DNA of 64,000 nucleotides from positions 806,001 through 870,000 of the forward strand of contig JAVYIG010000090.1 in NCBI GenBank assembly GCA_035222895.1. Reading direction: 5' to 3'. The stretch is from Strongylocentrotus droebachiensis (taxonomy: Eukaryota > Echinodermata > Echinoidea > Camarodonta > Strongylocentrotidae). Below the pieces are notes generated by a model that saw nothing but the letters and a program-made list of their open reading frames with translations, was not told the origin of the DNA and did no database searches. Shown here piece by piece: positions 56,520 through 64,000 of this stretch. The position numbers and the translations under genes are program-made. Within the stretch, counting starts at the first letter, position 1. Each line of letters opens with the position of its first letter.

Positions 56520-57090
56520 CAAGGAGAGAGAGAGAGACAAACAGACACAGTGAGAGAGAGAGAGAGAGAGAGCGAGAAGAAATATAGAGAGAAGAAAGAT
56601 AAAATGTTTGGTGAAATGAGGGTGGGAGAGATATATAGATAAAGAGAGAAAGAGAGAAAAGAAAAGGAAAGAGAGAGAGAAGGAAATACAGATTTAGAAA
56701 GAAAATAAAGAGAGAGAAAGAGAGAGATTAAAAAACATTCAGCAAGAAATTTAGAGATTTTATGGAAATATTGATAAAGTCAATACTTTTCCAAGAAAGA
56801 TAAAAGACAATTAAACCTCAAGCACTCCATCTCTCCTTAACTTCTATTCTGATAAAATGTTTGGTGAAATGAGGGTGGGAGAGATATATAGATAAAGAGA
56901 GAAAGACAAAAAAAATAGATAAAAAGAAAAGGAAAGAGAGAGAGAGAGAGGGTTTTTAGATTGCATGGAAATTTCATAAAAGTCAATACACTTCCAAGAA
57001 AGATAAGTTGTGCTTACGATAGACAATCGAACCTCATGCATTCCATCTCTCCTTATATCTTAACTTCTTTTCTGATAACATGTTTGATGA
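56520..57090. repeat. (GA)n microsatellite within a 223-253-bp direct repeat
   Basis: GATAAAATGTTTGGTGAAAT starts at 56598 and 56851, with a diverged form at 57074. Between them lie (GA)n tracts and the shared words CCAAGAAAGATAA and CCATCTCTCCTTA. It is non-coding. Confidence 0.75.
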
Positions 57091-60000
57091 AAAATGTGCA
57101 TTGCTGAGGTGACAAGCAGGCCGAATTGCCTGTATACTCAAGCGTTATCGACCTAAGATATCACACCAAACACCCCCACTTCACTCTGAGAGTGTGACAG
57201 TTGAAAAGGTTTGATGTGCAATATTATAGCTGCGGAAAAACACTTCAACATCTCATGTGGGCGAAATAAAGCAATCATAATATTTCACTTAGTTTTCATA
57301 GAGAAGGAAAAATTCTCCCAGATTTTCAATAAACATGACCAACTTGTAATGAAAGAAGGTTGCAAAGGTAATTGAAGGAGATGTAGGTGAAGAGAAGGCA
57401 GAAAGGAAAAGAAGTATGAAGAAGAAGAAGAAGAGGGAGAAGGAAGAAGATGAAGAAGATGGATAAGCAGAGAAAGGAGTAGAGGAAGGAGAAGGAGCGG
57501 GCACAGAGAGAAGTTCCTTTAAAATTAAATATTGGAAAAATGCTTCCACATCTCATTTAGATAAAACACAAACACAGCAATCTTGACATTTTTTCTTGGA
57601 AATAGAGATATCTTGACGATTGAGGTATACAGAAGGAGGGGAAGACAAAGAATTAAAAAAAAGAGAAAAGGTGGAGAAAGAGGAGGAGAATAAGGAAAAG
57701 AATAAGACAGTTAAACAAAATATTTAAAAAAATTGAAAGTCAAAAACAGATAAAGTAGAAGGTAAAAAAGGAGGTGATAGTGGTGGCGGGAAAGGAGGAG
57801 GAAAAAAATGAGCAGCAGAAGGAGATGGAGGAAGAAAGGAAAATTAGAGAAAGAATTGATGAAGAATGACAAATAAGAAGGAGGAGGAGAAGGCATTTGA
57901 CATTTAAAACTTCCACTTCAAACAAAATTATTTCCTCTCTCATTTTTGCTTGGGTCGAAAATGTGAAATCTTATCGCCCTCAAAAAACACTTCCACATCT
58001 TATGAAGATGAAAGAAGCAATTATGACATTTAACTTTGCTCCTCAAACATTTATGAGGAACAGTTCTTGATTGTTTACTGGGTGGTCCTCTGCGAGTTCC
58101 TTGGTAACATTGGAAGGTCACTTTCACACTTAATAGAATTGCTGCGCCGTCTTGGGTTTGACTCGGGTTGACACATGGGGGTGTTTACATCGGTAAAGTA
58201 GATTGCATTAATTGGATGTTACATTGATTGAAGCGTGGGAGCATGACTTCAAGTGGCTTTTGATGTGACTAATCAAATTGATCATAATGGCAAGTGCATG
58301 ACTTTGTCAGTAAAATGGATGGAACGTCTGTGATTGTAGAATTAGATTCAATTTATTTCAACGTAATTTTGGTTTATGAACAATAAGTGACAATTGTTGT
58401 CGTATTAAAAGTAAAAATTGTCAGCTTGTGTGTAGAAGATTCCCATTTTCATTGGCTTTCATGGGGCTGTCTCTTTCGTTTTGGACAAACATTATAAGTC
58501 ACCTCATATTTATACTATTTCAAAGAAATACTTTAAACTCTGTAATCATGTTTTCTTTGTTTAGACTCTAAAGAATGTAGGCTTTCATCAGGGAATAGTA
58601 TAATTACATTGGTTGCATACAAATTCAAGAACTTTTTCTCTAAGATACAATTCTCCGCATTTAAAAAAGTGTTCTTTACAAAGATCAAGTGACCGATCTG
58701 TCAGAGGCAAAATACACAAAACTTCATGATCATTTCTCTCCAGGATATGGAATTGCAGATGTAGATTAATGCCTTGCTACAGGACATTAGCGCTGTGTTT
58801 GGGATTGAATTCACAAACTTTGCATTACAAGTCAAGTGCTCAAACCACTAAACTACAACACCTTTGCAAAATAAATGTCTCAATGTCTCCACATTTAAAA
58901 CAGTACACTTTACAAGGATCAAATAATCAATCTCTTATTAAACCAGAAGATTCTCAAAAGATCATCATGGATAGCAGAAAAATCAAAGTGGATTCTTCCT
59001 TCTTGATCTACCTCCCAATACTACTATCCCACTATTTTTTGCGTAGGTTTACCTAGAGCTTCTTCATGTATTGACTTAGGCTATCGGCAGTCTCTCGGAA
59101 TGAATTGATTCTTTCCAATTAGGGACAGCTGGGGAGAGAATTAAGTCTGTGTACAGCAGACCGAGGAGGACACGAAGGAGTTTCCCAGAGGAATTAAAGA
59201 GAAGGTTGAGTCGTGATAAAGATCAAATATTATTTGTGAGCCTTCCATTTCTCTTTCTCATGCCACATTGACTATTGAATTCTCTTATTCCGATAGGTTT
59301 AATGGAGGGATCGCTTTGTTCCTGTATGTAATAAGTTGGAATACCTTTTCATTCCTAATATTGCCATGAAAATTGAATTTATTTCATATACAGTTTATTT
59401 CAGCAGGGTTCCATCTTCAGTTAGCAAACTGCTATCCCTGAGGCCCTGCACAATAAAAACAAAGTATATTTACAGACTTGATTAGTACAAATTGTATGTA
59501 GATATAAATAATATTTGAAACAAATATTATGAATACAAACAACAATAACATAAGAAACAAATATTATGAATTCAAATTATCAAGTGTAACCGATCATAAT
59601 TATAGTATTATCAAAAAATCCAACTGATAAATTATTAAATTGTCAAAGTTCTGATTACTGACTTTGAATGGAGAATGAGGTAGAAATGCCTCCTTATTCC
59701 TATGTTGCTTTTGAAATGCCTCCATATTCCAAATATTGTTATTGAAATGCCTCCATATTCTGAATTATACATCTATGACTAGAATAATAATAAAAACAAT
59801 AAAACATTCTTGTATAGCGCTTAACACCTTATATGAGTATGTCAATATACGTTTGGGAAGAAACTAAACGCAAAGAGAAGATATTTTACTGAGTTCCTTT
59901 TATCTGTTTTACATTTGAAGTCAAGAAAACAAGAAGAAAGATGTAATATCATTTATATACATACAGTGTATAGTAGCTACATATATATTACTCCAATAGC

Positions 60001-62705
60001 ACTGCATTCTATGTTAATAACAAAACAAAATACAAAGTAGGCGTCTTTGATCATTAGAGCAAGTGGTGGTTTAATCCATGCAGCTTTCACCCAAATTAAA
60101 AGGAATTGATGGCTTGGCGGATGACCCATCGTGCCCCTGGGGATGTAATTTAATGAGATTGAAACCTGAGCAAAACAATAAGTGTATTACATTGATATGG
60201 TAATCAAATCCAGATAGATTTACTCACTTGGCAAATTTGTATTGGCTCAAGTCTTCAAAATATCCCGCTAATTCCGATCAGGAGAACTAGGGCTCATTCA
60301 GACATGTAGCGGCAAAATCGCAGTGATTTTTTTTTATGATGACGTAACATGTAATACGCTTCAAATTCTGTAATGGGCGATCCAACTTGACAGGTTTCCT
60401 CAACTTTCATTGAAAGCCCCGCATATAACCTTTGTAAATATAGTTGAAATGTACTGTTACTCTGTATACTTTTTTCTATCGCGAAATAAATTGAATTGAA
60501 TTGAATTATATTATAACATAGAGCTCAGTTAATATGAACAAGGCCTTTGGTGCAGGCCATTGCCATTCATTTGCATGTTAAATAACCGTTGCAGGTTTTT
60601 ACGGTTTATACGGCAGTTGACCTCACCATATCTGAACAAGCCTTTAGCCTGCTCACAGCCAGCTTGAGCTACTTCACAGTGGAGATGCAAATAGCGAGCT
60701 ATCTCAACCTCATCAGAGAAGGTTGCACTTGAGGTGTGCCTCCATTAACATGAGCAAGCTAGTTCAAACTCAAGATAATAGACCAGTCAGTGCTCCTCGG
60801 GCTCCTTGGGAAAAATAGTCTGGGTTGAAGTTCCATTAGTAGCCCAAGTGGAGCGATCTTTACTCAAGATCTTTACTTAAAGATGAAAACCAGTGTATAT
60901 GATGATTGGGCTACCCTTTTTGAAATAAATGTGAAATAAATATTTTTTTTTTACTACAAAGCATGGGCATCCAAATCATTGTCTGAGTGCATCTTCACTA
61001 GCAAATTGGCCAGGACATTTCTTTGTATTTTGGCTATCTTCACTTCTTGGTCAAAGAGTGGAATATTTCACATACTAGTCCAAGTTTGCTTGCGATAATA
61101 CCTTAGGTTAGTTATGATATAGCTAAACCCATCAAAGCATGGCAATAATGCCACAAGCTACTGATAATATATCCCTAGTGCAACAGTGAATTAATTAGCT
61201 CACTATTTTACATCTACACTGCAAATTAGCTCAAGGTGATCGTACTAATTTCCTCAGATAAGAATAAGCAGCTTCTATGAAAAGTCTGGTTAATTAGAGA
61301 ACTCATGCAGTCTAATGGAGACAGGCCCATTGGCTCTTCATTAAGACTTCCTCCGTGATGAGAAAAAAATTTAAGGAGTGAAATTGGTAGTGACCTGTTT
61401 TTTTATTGATATAAATATTCCTCTTTTGAGAGAATTATTGATCAGGTCAAGATGATAATCAGCTTTTATCAAAGGGAATCCATTTGGAAAGCAATTCTTC
61501 TCTAAAGTTCTCATTTATGGAGAAAGTGTATTGATTCATTATTGATTGATTATCATGTGATATATATAAGATAAAGAGTTACGAAACAACAGGCAAATTT
61601 AGTTACTTAATCAAATAAGTTTGTGATATTATGTATAATGTATACACAGTTAAAACGGTAAAAACATGGAAGTTCTGATATGCATGTAGGGTATATCCGT
61701 GAGAAAAGTGACAGGTGTCCCGGCAATAAGCTGCTTAATTAACCCAGTAAACATTGGCACAAAAGGAGTAATTGGAAGATTGACAAAGGTGCAAATGTTC
61801 AGAAACCCTACTTTTAAACCCTATCCCAAAACGGTATAACTAAACCGTTTCGGGATAGTTATACGATGAATTTGTTGTGTGTGGACACGGGGATAGGCAT
61901 CACTGCATAAAATGGGGGTGACCTCAGAGCCCATTAGGTGTATCATAGCAACACAGAAAGCAACCAGAATATTTAGGAATATGTTGACCTTTATAAAGAA
62001 TCAGCATTTCAATAGTTAACCCAAACCCCTGCGCCCCAACGGATGCCGTGATGACCACTTAGCCATCCATAAGCATCACTGAATGTTAAAACAACAAGCT
62101 GATGTCCATTATCAGGTATCATAACAAGCACTTATCGCAAAGAAGATGCGTAGGATAGTGCTCGTTTGATATGGGTCGACTGTTTTCATATACTTCGCTT
62201 TGCTGTAAAAGCAAGTTAATTATACATGTAGAAGTCATACTTGCACCTAAAACCTTGCAAGCATATATTTGATGCAGATTGTGTGCGAGGATGAGGTAAA
62301 TCACCAGCTGTAAGTAAGAAGGCCCTTACTGCCATAGACAATAAATAACACTTACAGCCTTATTGCAGGCAATGTACATAATGCCCTTTATAAAAGTACA
62401 CCAGTTAGTTGAAGTACAATTGATATCTGTAATTAAGAATAAAATCTTATGAAGAATAAAGTTAATGTCTAAGATCTGAAAGTTGGCAGTACAGATCGTG
62501 AAGATGAAGATGTAAATTCACCCCCCCCCCACACACACACACACACACCCACCCACGTTACTGATATTGTGTACCATTTGGCCAAGCTGCAATATTTGCA
62601 TACTCAGATGTTGCAATGCCATCCCTCTATACAGACATCGCTCCCTTGAATAAAATGTAGTATATATAAAGCTAAATGTACTTATATAATATTGACTGGC
62701 CTTGA
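57091..62705. other. Non-coding DNA with scattered simple repeats
   Basis: No exon can be defended. A purine-rich stretch lies at about 57360-57500 and 57630-57890, with recurring CACTTC(A/C)ACATCT words near 57242, 57542 and 57987. A 31-bp AATGCCTCC(A/T)TATTC unit occurs three times at 59685-59765. A retroposon tail (minus strand, AAGCGCTATACAAGAATG with ATT units) lies near 59788-59828. A 15-bp stem hairpin with one mismatch (CTATCCCAAAACGGT and its inverse) lies at 61821-61858. The 60630-61330 region has repeated CTAGCT/TCAAG words suggesting a decayed element. Confidence 0.45.
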
Positions 62706-62806
62706 GGGAGATACCACATATATTGCCCAAACTAAACTCATATTTCCCCCGTGTCACAGAAGAGGGCAATATGGGTCTTGTGAGGGCAATATATGTGGTA
62801 TCTCCC
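62706..62806. repeat. Hairpin with a 23-bp perfect stem
   Basis: GGGAGATACCACATATATTG-CCC at 62706-62728 is exactly inverted at 62784-62806, with a 55-bp spacer. A partial third copy (GAGGGCAATATGGG) lies in the spacer. It is probably a very short inverted-repeat element. Confidence 0.8.
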
Positions 62807-63840
62807 GAAAGTTAAGCAAGTCAATATTTTTAATGTTATCCAAATCAAACATCTAGAGCAAATACATAAATCAAACATGACAATCTCAAAGAACTGAAAA
62901 AACTTTGTCAAATCAGCACTGTGCATCCATTGCTTGACAAACAGTTTGATACACTGCAAACAGTGTGCCTTTGGTGTGATTATTACGTCACAATTGAGTG
63001 CGCGCAGGTTCTCGTATGCATAAAATATGCGCAATGAAAATGACAAAATACGGCCCGGTCAATATGAGACTATATTTTCACTCGTCTCTACATGCAAAGT
63101 CTATATGGGCAGAGAGACCAAGTTGCCACTGCTAATGAAAACTAGGGCAATACGGTTTGGTAAATGACCTGCTCAGATGTCTGATACGGGTAATAATATT
63201 AAATATTCATTTTGATATCATTACTTGTACAATGTTTATGCGCCAGCTAATCATAGAGTTGTATTTGTCATCTCTTGCAATAGTTACATCAATATTATTC
63301 CACTACATTCCTCTCATTAAACGTTGATGCGATAAAAGAACTTCTGTGTGAGGAAAGTATCGCATTCATGATGTGAAATGAACTCTACAGAAAGGCACTG
63401 AAGTTTGAATTTCACCTGCACCAGAAATGTGCTATACCGATTGACATGTTAACATCAGGAAATGCATTCAGTTGAGGCAATCAGATGAGATATGTTGGAT
63501 TGTATGAGGAGGAATGGGAAATCCAGGATATTATCAACATTCGATTTATAAAAGTGAAGTAAAACTGCTCTGACGTCATTCACCAGATGATGGTAGAGCC
63601 TTGTCAGTCATCGCTTTCTGTGCAAAGGCTGATAAAGAAATCATGTCCTTGCCGCACTTGTCTGCTAGATTGAGCAGCTCTTCTTTTTCATGTAATTCTT
63701 TTTCTTTTTTGTTTTTTCCCCTTTATGAATTCCTACTCCTAATCATATTTAAGTTCTCACGTTCTTTGATGTCTGTTCTGGGTTTTTCTCTATTTGTTGT
63801 GCATTTTAACTTCTTTTCCCCGAGCAACAGTTGTAGATAC
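62807..63840. other. Non-coding DNA, no gene seen
   Basis: No gene, tandem array or clear inverted repeat is recognised. Confidence 0.45.
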
Positions 63841-63841
63841 A

Positions 63842-63952
63842 CATCAATTCGTCCCTATTTTCACGAAGTGACGGTAGCGAGGAAAATCGTAACGCAAAGT
63901 GAATGCAATTTTTTTTCACTACCGTCACTTCGTGAAAACAGCGACGAATTAT
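63842..63952. mobile_element. Short hairpin element, about 110 bp
   Basis: AATTCGTCCCTATTTTCACG at 63846 and its inverted partner ending GCGACGAATT at 63950 form arms of about 36-45 bp with few mismatches, including the perfect TTTTCACGAAGTGACGGTAG core. The loop is about 25-30 bp. It ends close to the window edge. Confidence 0.75.
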
Positions 63953-64000
63953 TGACATATACTATTGACTTTATTCATATCTCATTGTTTACTTGATCTG

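Noticed and set aside
60630-61330. Possible further inverted-repeat element
   Set aside because: Repeated CTAGCT/TCAAG words are visible, but I could not match two ends in inverted orientation.

Overview
The window looks like nuclear DNA of a marine invertebrate deuterostome, most likely an echinoderm such as a sea urchin. This is an inference from the AT-rich, intron-rich sequence, the many TACATGTA-type words, the dense short inverted-repeat elements and the DIRS-type retrotransposon. No species was identified and there is no prokaryotic gene content. Little of the window codes for host protein.

Left end: two genes appear to start head to head about 3.8 kb apart. Gene A (minus strand) starts at 2223. 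Three coding exons (2198-2223, 1122-1382, 358-672) join in a consistent phase and encode the first 200 residues of a protein I do not recognise; it runs off the left edge. Gene B (plus strand) starts at 6057 with a 28-nt coding exon (6057-6084). It appears to continue in a 90-nt exon at 24827-24916 after an 18.7-kb intron. Its first 39 residues end in a basic, serine-containing stretch and I do not recognise the family. Both promoter regions carry RFX X-box-like palindromes: a full consensus match at 5683-5696 and a one-mismatch site at 2328-2342.

Gene B intron 1 holds a nearly complete, coding-dead DIRS-like tyrosine-recombinase retrotransposon at 7409-13134. It has 154-bp perfect inverted termini and an internal complementary region that copies both termini end to end. 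Its order is gag, reverse transcriptase/RNase H, tyrosine recombinase. The RT lacks its YxDD box, and the recombinase has lost its second arginine and, probably, its tyrosine. The same intron holds two copies of a 540-bp TTAA-flanked inverted-repeat element, a 21-bp minisatellite with two higher-order periods, and a 226-bp AT-rich foldback.

The remaining 39 kb (24.9-64 kb) shows no further exon I can defend. It is probably gene B intron plus, possibly, intergenic DNA. It contains a 1,226-bp hAT-like foldback element with an 8-bp target duplication, a tRNA-derived SINE, retroposon tails ending in (ATT)n (two with empty sites visible in duplicated copies in this window), several short inverted-repeat elements, and many local tandem arrays with units of 56 to about 400 bp. 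The clearest biology here is mobile-DNA structure and decay. I found no host gene system such as an operon or defence island.
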